55,905 nucleotides of DNA. It comes from Ignavibacteria bacterium (GTDB lineage Bacteria; Bacteroidota; Ignavibacteria; Ignavibacteriales; Melioribacteraceae). The position numbers and the translations under genes are program-made. Position 1 is the stretch's first letter, and every line of letters begins with the position of its first letter. Shown here in pieces: positions 1 through 8,720 of the stretch. The notes beneath the pieces were generated by a model, which had not been told where the DNA came from, made no database searches, and saw nothing but the letters and a program-made list of their open reading frames with translations. The stretch spans positions 1 through 55,905 of the forward strand of contig WPAE01000026.1 in assembly GCA_009773205.1 (NCBI GenBank), read 5' to 3'.

Positions 1-119
1 TGTGAGACTCCTTTTTTAGTTGTTTGTTTTTTCCAATTATAAATTACTAAAATTTACTGGAGTCTCTTTTTTATTTCAACTAAATATGAATATACACCCG
101 ATAAAAAGTTAATAATTGT

Positions 120-578
120 TTAGATGTTACTTCTGTATCCTCGAAAAAGTGTAATGAACTTGTTCACATGCTTATAAACTACAATACTATCAACTGATAC
201 ATAATCAGGTCTCGGAGAAGTAGCGACGGAGATTATACTTTTATCTTTTGAAAGGGTTTTGTAAAATTTATTCCTTGTGGAATACCATATGTAAACGGTA
301 TCATCAACAAATTGAATATCTTTTGTTGTGTTGGGTCTCTGACTATAACTCCCAAATGAAATGTATAACTTTAATTTTATTGAATCAGATTCGGCATTAT
401 TAAATGTTGAATAAGGAATATTTTCTTTCAATTTAACAGGCATTTCAGCTTGCTCGAAAATTATTATTACGGAATCTAAAGGCGAGTAGAAAAGCATGTC
501 TTCGTTATACTGCCCTTCATAATAATTTCCAAATTTATCTGTTTGTTCTGAACATGAAAGAGATAATAATAATGTCAA
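120..578 (-). CDS. Putative lipoprotein of unknown function, 5' end damaged
   Basis: The reading frame gives a hydrophobic stretch followed by a lipobox-like LSLSC at residues 5-9, so the product is probably a lipoprotein; the remaining ~140 residues match no family I recognise. No in-frame ATG exists. The only start inside the frame is TTG at 578, which leaves a signal peptide of 8 residues. The frame stays open upstream (residues EYFALTI and earlier) into a family A repeat that begins near 611, so the original start codon and signal-peptide N-terminus were probably replaced by the repeat. The gene may be a decaying remnant or may use a non-standard start. An 8-bp inverted repeat (4-11 and 59-66) lies downstream of the stop, without a T-tract. 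Confidence 0.5.
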   Translation of the reverse strand: MTLLLSLSCSEQTDKFGNYYEGQYNEDMLFYSPLDSVIIIFEQAEMPVKLKENIPYSTFNNAESDSIKLKLYISFGSYSQRPNTTKDIQFVDDTVYIWYSTRNKFYKTLSKDKSIISVATSPRPDYVSVDSIVVYKHVNKFITLFRGYRSNI

Positions 579-610
579 AATGGTAAGTGCAAAATATTCA
601 GTAGGTATTT

Positions 611-770
611 TTAACCCAAATTTTCCGTTAGGAAAATTTGCCCTTTGGGCCGACAGGCATTAAGTCATTTAGAGTAAATAGGTTATGTCGAAATTCTCAA
701 TTTTCAACACTGCCTTCGGCAATCCCGCTTATATTTAGCGGGACATTTCTAATGAATTTTTTGGGTTTAA
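611..770. repeat. Family A dispersed repeat, copy 1
   Basis: It begins with TTAACCCAAATTTTCC, carries the common segment GGCATTAAGTCATTTA, and ends with the hairpin AATCCCGCTTATATTTAGCG... and AATGAATTTTTTGGGTTTAA. Other copies lie at about 8516, 33282, 34134, 48866 and 54263. This copy abuts the 5' end of the lipoprotein gene and lacks the GGGGTTAACCCCGAC core found in the others. No coding capacity is seen. Confidence 0.85.
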
Positions 771-836
771 TATTTCTCGACTTAAAAACGTAAATATCCT
801 CCTTAACATTTTTGTTTATTACTTACCATAATATTA

Positions 837-958
837 AGGGCACCCCTAAAAATTAGTTTTTATAAAATTTACCCACGCAAAAAAACGGCGGGCGGGCGCC
901 GAGTTTGCAAAGAAAACTAAAAGTCCGCAAAGTATATTGGTATTTTTAGAGGCGCCCT
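837..958. repeat. Family D MITE-like repeat, copy 1
   Basis: The ends are near-inverted: AGGGCACCCCTAAAAA at the left and TTTTTAGAGGCGCCCT at the right. The interior is non-coding and includes a GC-rich hairpin (GGCGGGCGGGCGCC). Related copies with the same ends lie at 33104-33205 and 34661-34757. With family A copy 1 it accounts for most of the 400-base gap 579-978. Confidence 0.8.
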
Positions 959-978
959 TAACATAAAGTAAGTACAAC

Positions 979-2340
979 TTAATTTGTTAAGCTTCTCATT
1001 GGTGCGGGAATTTTTCCGCCGCGTCCTACAAATCCTTTTGAGCTTAAATTTCTTACTTCCATAACTGGAGCCAAGCCAAGTAATCCGCCGTAATCTACCA
1101 TCTCGCCAACTTTTTTACCGTAGGCGGGAATAATTCTAACAGCAGTAGTTTTATCATTAATAATTCCAATAGCTGCTTCATCGGCTATAATTCCTGCAAT
1201 TGTAGAAGCCGGTGTATCGCCGGGAATCGCGATCATATCAAGACCAACAGAACAAACTGCAGTCATTGCTTCCAATTTTTCTAAAGAAAGATTTCCTGCC
1301 TGCACCGCGCGAATCATTCCCATGTCTTCACTTACGGGAATGAAAGCGCCACTCATTCCACCTACAGAAGAACTTGCCATCAATCCAGCTTTTTTAACCG
1401 AATCATTCAACATGGCTAGAGCAGCCGTTGTACCTGGCGCGCCAACATCTTCAACTCCCATAGCTTTTAATATATCTGCAATGCTATCACCTTCAGCCGG
1501 AGTTGGAGCGAGAGAAATATCCACAATTCCGAATGGAACGCCGTTTTTTTCTGCTACTTTTCTGCCAATCAATTCGCCCGCACGTGTAATTTTATAAATA
1601 GTTTTTTTGATTACTTCGGAAAGCTGCTGAAGGTCAACATTTCCGGCTTCTTTGATTGCATCGAGAACAACGCCTGGCCCGCTTATTCCAACGTTCAAAA
1701 CAACTTCCGGTTCGGATATGCCATGGAAAGCGCCTGCAACAAAAGGATTGTCTTCTACAGCGTTTGCAAATACTACAAGTTTTGCGCAGCCAATCGAATC
1801 TTTTTCTTTAGTTAATTCGGCAGCAAGTTTGATAGCATCAGCCATCATGTTCACAGCGTCCATATTGATTCCAGCTTTTGTGGAGCCAATATTTACGCTC
1901 GAACAAACTCTTTTTGTTTGCGAAAGCGCATAAGGGATTGCCTTAATTAATTCTCGCTCGCCGTTAGTCATACCTTTTTGAACAAGTGCTGAGAAACCGG
2001 CTATGTAATCTATTCCAATTTCTTCAGCTGCCTTATCAAGAGTTTTGGCAATTTCAACAAAGTCATCCATTTTAAATGAATCGAACGGGATTGAAATTGG
2101 AGTAACGGAAACACGCTTGTTTGCAATCGAAATTCCGTATTGAGCTTCTACTTCTTTAGCATTTTTTACATGCAGTTTGCCATAACGCAAAATCTTATCA
2201 TAAATTTTTTGTTTTGTTACTTCCAAGCTTCTATCGTGGCAATCGCGCAGGCTAATTCCAAGTGTAACGGTACGAATATCGAAATGTTCTATTTCTGTCA
2301 TTCGTATTGTTTCTAATATTTCTGAGAAGTCGTAGTTCAT
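979..2340 (-). CDS. PFL/UPF0210 family protein (COG2848-like)
   Basis: This 453-residue protein matches the UPF0210 (PFL-like, formerly DUF711) family over its whole length. Recognisable signatures are the N-terminal [30 protein letters not shown] at 216-225 and [17 protein letters not shown] near 325-341. It is soluble and has no signal peptide. The biochemical role of the family is not established. The upstream neighbour (2400-2828) is an ACT-domain protein, and these two families are commonly found side by side, which argues that they work together, perhaps with the ACT protein as an amino-acid sensor (inference). The ATG start at 2340 is the first in frame and the length is normal for the family. 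Confidence 0.9.
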   Translation of the reverse strand: MNYDFSEILETIRMTEIEHFDIRTVTLGISLRDCHDRSLEVTKQKIYDKILRYGKLHVKNAKEVEAQYGISIANKRVSVTPISIPFDSFKMDDFVEIAKTLDKAAEEIGIDYIAGFSALVQKGMTNGERELIKAIPYALSQTKRVCSSVNIGSTKAGINMDAVNMMADAIKLAAELTKEKDSIGCAKLVVFANAVEDNPFVAGAFHGISEPEVVLNVGISGPGVVLDAIKEAGNVDLQQLSEVIKKTIYKITRAGELIGRKVAEKNGVPFGIVDISLAPTPAEGDSIADILKAMGVEDVGAPGTTAALAMLNDSVKKAGLMASSSVGGMSGAFIPVSEDMGMIRAVQAGNLSLEKLEAMTAVCSVGLDMIAIPGDTPASTIAGIIADEAAIGIINDKTTAVRIIPAYGKKVGEMVDYGGLLGLAPVMEVRNLSSKGFVGRGGKIPAPMRSLTN

Positions 2341-2399
2341 GTTTCCTCGTAAAACGTGAAAAGTGAAACGGTTAAACGTTTTTCGTTTTCCGTCTTTCG

Positions 2400-2828
2400 T
2401 TAAACCCTGTGCATATATCTAAAAACATCTTCGTGCTGCAGGTATATTTTAATGTTGAGAGAGGCAGCTGTTTTGTACATCTCTTCTTGAATTTCTTTTA
2501 AGTCTTTTTTCGAATTGGTGATATCAACAATCATAATCATCGTAAAAAAATCAACTAAGATTTTTTGGCTTAGGTCTTGAATATCGCAATTTGCATTGCC
2601 GAGCGCGGTTGTAATTGCTGCAACTATCCCCGGTTTGTTTAATCCAAACGAAGTTAAAATAACTCTGCCAGAAATCGAATCTTTTTTAACAGCATCAAAG
2701 GGTGCAGTAGTGCTGGCTTCAACTTTCTTGCGAACAGCTTCTTTAACAACATCAGGCGCTGCATTTGAGCCAAGCTCGTTAATTGTTTCAAAAGTAATTC
2801 TTCTAATATCGTTTTCAGTAAAATTCAC
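2400..2828 (-). CDS. ACT domain protein (UPF0237-like), partner of UPF0210
   Basis: Of its 142 residues, the C-terminal ~90 form an ACT domain of the UPF0237/GcvR-like type ([20 protein letters not shown] at about 57-76, then [11 protein letters not shown]). The first ~50 residues are an extra helical segment not found in the shortest family members. ACT domains usually bind small ligands such as amino acids. The start is GTG at 2828, overlapping the stop of the upstream TPR gene by 4 bases (GTGA), so translation is probably coupled. The gene is followed 59 bases later by the UPF0210 gene. Confidence 0.85.
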   Translation of the reverse strand: MNFTENDIRRITFETINELGSNAAPDVVKEAVRKKVEASTTAPFDAVKKDSISGRVILTSFGLNKPGIVAAITTALGNANCDIQDLSQKILVDFFTMIMIVDITNSKKDLKEIQEEMYKTAASLNIKIYLQHEDVFRYMHRV

Positions 2829-3661
2829 GGTTTTACTCCCTTGTATTCATTCTCTAAATATTTTAAAGTCTTGTTTGCTGCAAGCATATTTTTTTCAACA
2901 GCAAAATCTTCAGCATTTTCTAAATTTCCCCTATAAAATCTGAGCCATACAAGCTCTGCAATTAAAAGTCCATCAAAAGCACGGTTAGCCATAAAAGCGT
3001 TTACGGTTAAGTATCCAGCCGCAAGACTCCAGACTAAAGACATTAGCCCTGAAAAAATTTTGCCTGAGTAAATCTGTCCAGCGCCGGGCAAAATATAAGA
3101 AATAACCTTTGCAAAAGTAACGGAAACTTTGTCTTTAACCACTTGCCCGCAAAGCATTATTAGCTCATTGTAATCTTTACTTTGCGAAAAACATTTTGCT
3201 GCGTTTTCCCAATCATCGGCGAACATAAATGCCCAGCCGCGCCAGTAATAAATTTCATCTTTTTTTGAAGCAAAACGAATATCATCTTCTAATTCGTTGC
3301 AAAGCTGCAATGCTCTTGCAGTACTTTTTCTCAGTATGTTGCAGCGGATAATTTCGATTTTAGCATTGAAAGCCAGCGAATCGTTTGAGGCGTGTTTTTC
3401 TGAGAGTACAAAGTATTTAATAGCTTCATCTAAGTGAGCGCCTGCTTTGTAGCAAAGCGCAATTTGATAATATAGTTTCGAGTAATACTTCTTATCCGAA
3501 CTAAAAAACAAAACACGTTTGTATTCTGTTATTGCATCGAAGTATTTGCTTGATTCGAAAATTTTATTTGCATAATCTAATTGAGCATCAACCGAGTTTT
3601 GAGCTAAAACTGATTTGAAGAACAACAGTCCCACAAAAACATATTTAATGTAAGACCGCAT
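2825..3661 (-). CDS. Exported TPR-like protein with C-terminal membrane segment (paralogue 1)
   Basis: It has 278 residues: a signal peptide at about 1-20 (ends SVLAQ), TPR-like helical repeats at about 25-165, the motif PGAGQIYSGK at 192-201, then two hydrophobic segments. PG.G..Y.GK followed by membrane helices is typical of small TM2/DUF5683-like envelope proteins. The gene 3664-4527 has the same architecture and motif and is evidently a paralogue from an old duplication. Both sit in an operon with an exported YidD-like protein, suggesting an envelope complex (inference). The ATG at 3661 follows the previous stop by only 2 bases. Function unknown. Confidence 0.8.
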   Translation of the reverse strand: MRSYIKYVFVGLLFFKSVLAQNSVDAQLDYANKIFESSKYFDAITEYKRVLFFSSDKKYYSKLYYQIALCYKAGAHLDEAIKYFVLSEKHASNDSLAFNAKIEIIRCNILRKSTARALQLCNELEDDIRFASKKDEIYYWRGWAFMFADDWENAAKCFSQSKDYNELIMLCGQVVKDKVSVTFAKVISYILPGAGQIYSGKIFSGLMSLVWSLAAGYLTVNAFMANRAFDGLLIAELVWLRFYRGNLENAEDFAVEKNMLAANKTLKYLENEYKGVKP

Positions 3662-3663
3662 TC

Positions 3664-4527
3664 TTATAATTCTATCTTCGGTAAGAAGTAATTTCTTTCT
3701 TCAAAGTAAAGTTTGATCTCTTTATTAAGATCGGATTTCAGTTTTGCATTATAAATTTTTGCTGAAGCGGCCGAACCATAAATGCTTCCGCCGTAGAAAA
3801 ACGCTGTTAATCCTGTAAATAGCCAACCTCTAAATTGATGATTGTTCTGGAAGTTGTTCACGGCTAAAAACCCGGATAGTAATGTTGCGCCAAGTGCAAT
3901 TAAACCGTCTGTAATTTCACCGGAATAAAACTTTCCTGCACCTGGAATTGCCGCTGAAAGTAAAGCGGCTGTAACCGGATTTTTCTTTGGCGGGTTCTTA
4001 ATCATCTGAGAAAAATAAATAAGTTTAGTCTGAACGGAATCATCAAAAGGTTTTATTAATTTTGATTCGCCCGGTAAGTTAGCTTGCTGCAAAAAATAAG
4101 TTGCGCTGTTAAGCCTATCAATTACTTTGTAATATTTCTGAGGCAGGTAAAAACCACCGTCGTAATTTATGCGAAAGTCATTGTAATCCCCGCTAAAGAA
4201 CAACGTCTGATAATAACTAAACTTAGCTTCTTCCTGTAATTTAGAGCTTACAAATAACGTCTTAAAATTTTGTGCTGCTTCATCGTATCTGCCAACTTTC
4301 AAAAAGCTGTTAGCAAACCTAAAACGTATCGTATCATTATCAACCAATTTTAGAATTTCTTTGTACTCACCAAGCGCACGCAAATAATCCTTTTCGTTGT
4401 AAAGGTGATTAGCAAATTTCAGTCTGTTGTTATTAGAAAAGAAATCGCTCTGCACGTTAGTTTGCGATTTGGCAATTGAAACTATCAACAAGAAAAAGCT
4501 CATGAAAGCAATGTGAGTTTTAGTCAT
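3664..4527 (-). CDS. Exported TPR-like protein with C-terminal membrane segment (paralogue 2)
   Basis: I chose the ATG at 4527 (protein MTKTHIAFM..., 287 residues) because the TTG five codons upstream lacks a ribosome site, whereas the ATG has GGAG about 6 bases before it. A signal peptide (about 1-22) is followed by TPR-like helices, PGAGKFYSGE near residues 195-204 and hydrophobic segments. It is paralogous to the next gene downstream (2825-3661). Its start overlaps the YidD-like gene by 8 bases, so the two are probably co-translated. Function unknown; an outer-envelope assembly or secretion role is only a guess from context. Confidence 0.8.
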   Translation of the reverse strand: MTKTHIAFMSFFLLIVSIAKSQTNVQSDFFSNNNRLKFANHLYNEKDYLRALGEYKEILKLVDNDTIRFRFANSFLKVGRYDEAAQNFKTLFVSSKLQEEAKFSYYQTLFFSGDYNDFRINYDGGFYLPQKYYKVIDRLNSATYFLQQANLPGESKLIKPFDDSVQTKLIYFSQMIKNPPKKNPVTAALLSAAIPGAGKFYSGEITDGLIALGATLLSGFLAVNNFQNNHQFRGWLFTGLTAFFYGGSIYGSAASAKIYNAKLKSDLNKEIKLYFEERNYFLPKIEL

Positions 4528-4957
4528 TATACTCCGGTTCAAATATTATTTGATGTGAATTTAATGTGTAATTAGATGGCGGGTCAAAATGTTTTCCGTT
4601 TTTATGAAGTGAGTAACGATACGTGTCTTTAAGAAAATTCATGTCGCGCGTAAATCTATCTGCAAACATTAATATTCCGGCAGCAATATTTGTTCTCTCA
4701 ACAGATTCAACGAAGAAAACTGCACACGTAGGAGTGAAAGGGCAGTTATCGCCATCGTAATTACTAATTGTAAAAGAGTAAACACTTTTTAGTGAGTTTA
4801 GTACAGTTCCAACAAGCGAAGAATTCCTTGTTAAAAGCTTTTGTTCATTTTTAGCGGGAAGCAGATATGAAATATCTTTAGCTTCCCACTTTTGCCAATC
4901 AGTTTGTGCGAAAGAAAATGAAGCCCAAAGAAAAGATATGTAAACAAGTTTTTTCAT
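4520..4957 (-). CDS. YidD-domain protein with signal peptide
   Basis: Residues 1-17 form a signal peptide (ends SFSFAQ). The region at about 65-125 resembles YidD (membrane protein insertion efficiency factor): a Y-x-D-x-x-C-P-F-x-P-T-C core (NCPFTPTCAVFFVESVERT), then AAGILMFADRFTRD. Classical YidD is a short cytoplasmic-face membrane protein encoded next to yidC and rnpA. This copy instead is predicted to be exported, has about 60 extra N-terminal residues, and is translationally coupled to two TPR/membrane proteins. The upstream acyl-CoA dehydrogenase stop overlaps its ATG by one base (TAATG). Confidence 0.75.
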   Translation of the reverse strand: MKKLVYISFLWASFSFAQTDWQKWEAKDISYLLPAKNEQKLLTRNSSLVGTVLNSLKSVYSFTISNYDGDNCPFTPTCAVFFVESVERTNIAAGILMFADRFTRDMNFLKDTYRYSLHKNGKHFDPPSNYTLNSHQIIFEPEYND

Positions 4958-6099
4958 TAGTCTTTCAGTAATTCCCGCGCAACAACAATTCTCTGTATCT
5001 CAGAAGTGCCTTCATAAATTTCTGTAATTTTTGCGTCGCGCAAATATCTTTCAACTAAGTATTCGCGCACATAGCCATATCCGCCATGAATCTGTATTGC
5101 TTCAAGAGCACAATCAACTGCGGTTTTAGAAGCATAAAGTTTTGCCATTGCGGCTTCTTTAGAATATTTTTTGCCTGCATCTTTAAGAAAAGCCGCTTGC
5201 AGAGTTAAAAGTTTTGCTGCTTCAACATTTGTTGCCATATCTGCAAGTTTGAATTGAATGCCTTGATGATTTGCTATTTCGGTTCCAAATGCTTTGCGAA
5301 TCTTAGAGTATTTTATTGCTGCCTCAAGCGCTGCTTCTGCAATACCAACAGCTTGAGAAGCAATTCCTATTCTTCCGCCGTTGAGAGTATTCATAGCAAA
5401 ATTAAAACCCTTACCAACTTCCCAAACTATATTTTCATCCGGCACAATACAGTTTTCGAATGAAAGAGAGCAGGTATCGCTGCTTCGGATACCAAGTTTA
5501 TCTTCTTTTGCACCATGCGTAAAACCGTGCGTCCCTTTCTCTACTAAAAAAGCAGTAATTCCATGATGAGCTTTTTCTTTGTCGGTTTGAGCCATCACCA
5601 AATGATAATCGGCGCTAACGCCATTTGTAATCCAATTTTTAATTCCGTTGATTGCCCAGCCGCCATCAACTTTATGAGCTTGTGTATGCTGTTTAGTTGC
5701 ATCACTTCCGGCTTCTGGTTCTGATAAGGCAAAAGAGCCGAGTTTTTCTCCTTTAGCCAGCCGACGGAGAAATTTATTTTTTATATGCTCGCTTCCCCAT
5801 TTATCAAGTCCGTAACAAACAAGAGAATTATTTACAGACATAATAACACCAAGGCTTGCATCAACTTTAGAGATTTCTATCATAGCTAAAACATAACTTA
5901 CGGTGTCTAAACCGGCGCCATCGTACTCCGGTGAAACCATCATTCCCATAAAACCAAGCTCACCTAATTTCTTTACTAACTTATAAGGGAACTCGGCGTT
6001 TTTATCGCGTTCAACAGCAGTAGGCGCAATTTCGCTTGTGGCAAACTCGCGTGCTGTTTGCTGGATCATCAATTGATCCTCGGTAAATTGGAAGTTCAT
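4957..6099 (-). CDS. Acyl-CoA dehydrogenase (short/medium-chain type)
   Basis: This 380-residue flavoenzyme oxidises acyl-CoA thioesters to 2-enoyl-CoA with electron transfer to ETF. The full family architecture is present: the helical N-terminal domain (FTEDQLMIQQTAREFA), the FAD/substrate loop ALSEPEAGSDA near residue 125, WITNG, and the C-terminal signature IYEGTSEIQR, whose glutamate (about 363) is the catalytic base. Length and motifs fit butyryl/short-chain enzymes best, but chain length cannot be fixed from sequence. The ATG at 6099 has a CGGAG motif upstream. It is first in the operon running to 979, though its link to the envelope genes downstream is not obvious. Confidence 0.93.
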   Translation of the reverse strand: MNFQFTEDQLMIQQTAREFATSEIAPTAVERDKNAEFPYKLVKKLGELGFMGMMVSPEYDGAGLDTVSYVLAMIEISKVDASLGVIMSVNNSLVCYGLDKWGSEHIKNKFLRRLAKGEKLGSFALSEPEAGSDATKQHTQAHKVDGGWAINGIKNWITNGVSADYHLVMAQTDKEKAHHGITAFLVEKGTHGFTHGAKEDKLGIRSSDTCSLSFENCIVPDENIVWEVGKGFNFAMNTLNGGRIGIASQAVGIAEAALEAAIKYSKIRKAFGTEIANHQGIQFKLADMATNVEAAKLLTLQAAFLKDAGKKYSKEAAMAKLYASKTAVDCALEAIQIHGGYGYVREYLVERYLRDAKITEIYEGTSEIQRIVVARELLKD

Positions 6100-6275
6100 T
6101 ATTACTCCGTATTTGGTTTGTAACCTTTTTACGAAAACTACTGAATGCTTTTCTGAAAAAAAAGAAATAGTTTATTGAAAAAGTGAGAAGTGAAAGAGCC
6201 TGTCCCGAGCTCTTTTCGGGATGAGAGGTGAAAAGAAAACGGAAGACGAAAAAGGTGAGAGGTGAGAGAAACAAT

Positions 6276-6283
6276 CAAAAGTA
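6276..6283 (-). promoter_or_regulatory. Possible -7 box upstream of the acyl-CoA dehydrogenase
   Basis: Read on the minus strand this is TACTTTTG, matching TAnnTTTG. A TTTG provided by the end of family B copy 1 lies 22 bases upstream, slightly longer than ideal. A start here would leave about 170 bases of leader that include a hairpin (TCCCGA...TCGGGA). Confidence 0.3.
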
Positions 6284-6289
6284 TTTTAT

Positions 6290-6427
6290 GGACTCCTCTA
6301 AAAACCAAAAATGCTTGTCTTTCTGAGGATCGGAGCGACAAAGAATCTCTGTTTTTCTTTCTAAAAGCTAAACGAAGATTCTTCATCGGCTAAAGCGGAT
6401 TCAGAATGACAGTTATTAGAGATGCCA
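6290..6427. repeat. Family B MITE-like repeat, copy 1
   Basis: The ends are GGACTCCTCTAAAAACC and GTTATTAGAGATGCC. Inside is a long imperfect palindrome whose arms end in TGTC.TTCTGA and TCAGAATGACA. Other copies lie at 8721 (truncated), 10391, 38775 (truncated) and 54108. It has no coding capacity; frames across it are repeat artefacts. Confidence 0.85.
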
Positions 6428-6437
6428 TTATTATAAA

Positions 6438-6492
6438 TCCAGAATCCAGTATCGAGCATCCAGAATCCAGCATCCGGAATCCAGTATCCAGC
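6438..6492. repeat. 21-bp tandem repeat upstream of rlmN
   Basis: Two full units and a partial one of about 21 bases (CCAGAATCCAGTATCGAGCAT and variants). Related words (GATTCTGGATACTGG, ACTGGATACTTGAT) occur in opposite orientation at about 36391-36442. Confidence 0.6.
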
Positions 6493-6499
6493 AAATTGA

Positions 6500-6507
6500 T
6501 ATATTTG
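6500..6507 (+). promoter_or_regulatory. Putative rlmN -7 promoter box, near-leaderless
   Basis: TATATTTG matches TAnnTTTG exactly and lies only 4 bases before the rlmN ATG at 6512. A start a few bases after the box would give a leaderless or nearly leaderless mRNA. No clear -33 box is seen. Confidence 0.4.
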
Positions 6508-6511
6508 TTTT

Positions 6512-7573
6512 ATGAATAAGGAAAAGAAAATAGCGCTAAAAGGATTAACACTTTCGGAACTTGAAGAGTATTTCCTCTCAATAAACCAGCCAAAGTTTAG
6601 AGCGCATCAAGTTTTTAATTGGATGTACAACCACCTCTCTTTTGATTTTGCCGATATGCGGAACATTTCTAAAGAGCTTAGGAACAACTTAGCCGAAACA
6701 TGTTTTCTGCAAACTTTGAACTTGGTGAACACACAAAATTCTGCTTCCACAGAAACAAAGAAATATCTTTTTGAAACTCACGATGGCAAAAAAATTGAAT
6801 CTGTCCTAATACCAGAAAAAGATAGAAACACACTTTGTATTTCTACTCAAGTAGGCTGTCCGTTAGATTGTAAATTTTGCGCTACCGGCTTGATGGGCTA
6901 CAAAAGAAATCTTTCTGTTGGTGAAGTTGTTGATCAGTATTTACTTACAGCAAAAGGTGCTGGTAAGGAAAAAATTACCAACATAGTTTATATGGGAATG
7001 GGCGAGCCATTTTTAAACTTCGAGACAACATTAAAATCAATTGAGATTTTTACGCACGAGCTAACAAAGGGATTGAGCAGAACAAGAATTACTGTTTCTA
7101 CTGCAGGCATTCCAAACAAAATAAAGGAATTAATGGAAAGCCCTTTTAGAGTTAAGCTGGCTTTTTCTCTTCATTCGCCGTTTGAAGAGGTAAGAAACAG
7201 AATTATGCCGATTAATAAAAAATATTCCCTGCACGAGAATCTAACCGTACTAAAAACTTATGCGCAGAAAACAAGAACACGCATAACGTTTGAATACACA
7301 ATGCTGAAAGATTTGAACGATAGAGATATTGATGTGAAAGAACTAACTAGAATCTGCTCTAAACTTCCGTGCAAAATAAATCTCATTCCGTTTAACAGTA
7401 TTAAACACATGAGTCCGGCGGGAATTTCTGCCGAGCTTGAACCAACTCCAATAAATTCCATTTATAAATTTGCGGATAAACTAAGGAATAATAATATTAC
7501 GGTAATGATCCGCGAGACGCAAGGCGATGATATAGCTGCTGCGTGTGGGCAGCTTGCATCTGTATTTGCATAA
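6512..7573 (+). CDS. rlmN: 23S rRNA (adenine-2503-C2)-methyltransferase RlmN
   Basis: Radical-SAM enzyme that methylates A2503 of 23S rRNA and A37 of some tRNAs. The cluster motif CPLDCKFC gives C116, C120 and C123; the glycine-rich MGMGEPF follows near 160. The C-terminal conserved Cys (in ACGQLA, about residue 345) that forms the methyl-protein intermediate is present. Its 353 residues are the normal length. The start ATG lies directly after a TATATTTG box, so the mRNA may be leaderless, which fits the lack of a ribosome site. It is monocistronic; a family C repeat follows the stop immediately. Confidence 0.96.
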   Translation: MNKEKKIALKGLTLSELEEYFLSINQPKFRAHQVFNWMYNHLSFDFADMRNISKELRNNLAETCFLQTLNLVNTQNSASTETKKYLFETHDGKKIESVLIPEKDRNTLCISTQVGCPLDCKFCATGLMGYKRNLSVGEVVDQYLLTAKGAGKEKITNIVYMGMGEPFLNFETTLKSIEIFTHELTKGLSRTRITVSTAGIPNKIKELMESPFRVKLAFSLHSPFEEVRNRIMPINKKYSLHENLTVLKTYAQKTRTRITFEYTMLKDLNDRDIDVKELTRICSKLPCKINLIPFNSIKHMSPAGISAELEPTPINSIYKFADKLRNNNITVMIRETQGDDIAAACGQLASVFA

Positions 7574-7677
7574 ATGAGCCTGCTATACAAAACATATTTA
7601 TGATGAAAAAATGTTTTTATTATTGCTCAAATTCAAAGTTCGAAAACTCAATTTGAGACTTTTTAGAGCGTCCTCAT
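7574..7677. repeat. Family C dispersed repeat, copy 1
   Basis: Bounded by ATGAGCCTGCTATA and CTTTTTAGAGCGTCCTCAT, with the internal inverted words GCTCAAATTCAAAG and CTCAATTTGAG. Copies at 8314-8411 and (reversed) 43528-43631. It begins at the last bases of the rlmN stop region. Confidence 0.8.
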
Positions 7678-7744
7678 AAATATTAATCACTTGCTACTTA
7701 TTTGTTCCCGCTTTAATATTCAGCCAAAGATTTGGAGAACAATC

Positions 7745-8275
7745 ATGAAATCATTTCTATTGCTTGCTCTGTTAGTTATTAGTGCCGCCTCTTTACTTGC
7801 CCAAACGAATAAAGAAGAAAAAAAGAATGTACGAGTTGTTGTTATGCCGTATGATAGATTTGAACGCTTTCCGTATCGTTTTGATCTTATTAGAGAATCT
7901 TTGCAGTTAGGTCTTATGGAAAAAGGTTTTACTGTTGTTAATGATGACACTACTTGGTCAATTATTTTAGAAAAGGATTATGCACTTTATAATCTTTCAC
8001 AATTGCAGGCAGATACAATTATCAATATTGTTAATGCAGACTTAATTGTTTTTGGAAATGCAGATAATTTTCAGAACAATAGACTAACCGGTTTGTACTC
8101 CGAAAAGAAAATCAGCCGTCCAATTCTTGTTAAGGTTTTTGATAAAAGGAAGCATGCCATCGTACTTCATGAACGAATTGATTTTATTCAGCACTGGGGA
8201 TTGAATGTTAAAGAACTTAGTTTTCGTGATTTTGGGATTCAAACAGCTTACAAGTTAAAACAGTTGGGATATTAG
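7745..8275 (+). CDS. Exported protein of unknown function
   Basis: The start is the ATG at 7745, which has GGAG 7 bases upstream and begins a good signal peptide (MKSFLLLALLVISAASLLAQ); an earlier in-frame TTG would prepend repeat-derived residues. The mature part (~155 residues) begins KEEKKNVRVVVMPYDRFERF and has alternating beta/alpha character: NADLIVFGNAD near residue 100, then VKVFDKRKHAIVLHE. This resembles the N-terminal fold of TolB/CsgG-like periplasmic proteins (an inference from pattern only). It is flanked by two family C repeats. Confidence 0.75.
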   Translation: MKSFLLLALLVISAASLLAQTNKEEKKNVRVVVMPYDRFERFPYRFDLIRESLQLGLMEKGFTVVNDDTTWSIILEKDYALYNLSQLQADTIINIVNADLIVFGNADNFQNNRLTGLYSEKKISRPILVKVFDKRKHAIVLHERIDFIQHWGLNVKELSFRDFGIQTAYKLKQLGY

Positions 8276-8313
8276 CTTTTGACTGAAGCTGCACATGAAT
8301 TGAATTTTTATGA

Positions 8314-8411
8314 ATGAGCCTACTATAAAAAGGTATTTCGGATGAAAAAATGCTTTGATTATTGCTCAAATTCAAAGTGCAAAAACTCAATTTGAGGCTT
8401 TTTAGAGTAGG
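8314..8411. repeat. Family C dispersed repeat, copy 2
   Basis: Same orientation as copy 1, bounded by ATGAGCCTACTATAAAAAGG and GGCTTTTTAGAGTAG. Together with copy 1 it brackets the exported-protein gene 7745-8275. Confidence 0.8.
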
Positions 8412-8515
8412 AATAGTGCATTAGTTCTAAATTGATTGTGTTTTCTTTGCAACCAAGCCACAGTACACCAAGAAATCACAAAACGGATAATTTCAGCTAT
8501 GGAGTTAAAAGATTA

Positions 8516-8716
8516 TCCCAAAAAATTCATTAGAAATGATTTTTTTGCCGAAGGCCGATAGTAAGACGTTTTTTCGTAACGTCTTACTATCGTGGTTAAC
8601 CCCGACAAGCATGTAAGATTTTAGTAAGTGTTGAAAATTGAGAGTTTCGACATAACCTATTTACCCTAAAGGACTTAATGCCTGTCAGCCATCTTGTTGG
8701 GCGGGCTTGTCGGCCC
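8516..8716. repeat. Family A dispersed repeat, copy 2
   Basis: Carries the scaffold words AATTCATTAGAAATG, TGCCGAAGGCC, GGTTAACCCCGACAAGCATG and TTGTTGGGCGGGCTTGTCGG. Where copies 3 and 4 have the short hairpin GTCCCG..CGGGAC, this copy has an unrelated, longer hairpin (GATAGTAAGACG...CGTCTTACTATC). It runs directly into a truncated family B copy. Confidence 0.85.
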
Positions 8717-8720
8717 AAAA

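Noticed and set aside
6011-6386. Minus-strand frames of 82-87 codons upstream of the acyl-CoA dehydrogenase
   Set aside because: They are made of family B repeat and low-complexity purine-rich sequence and have no protein-like features.
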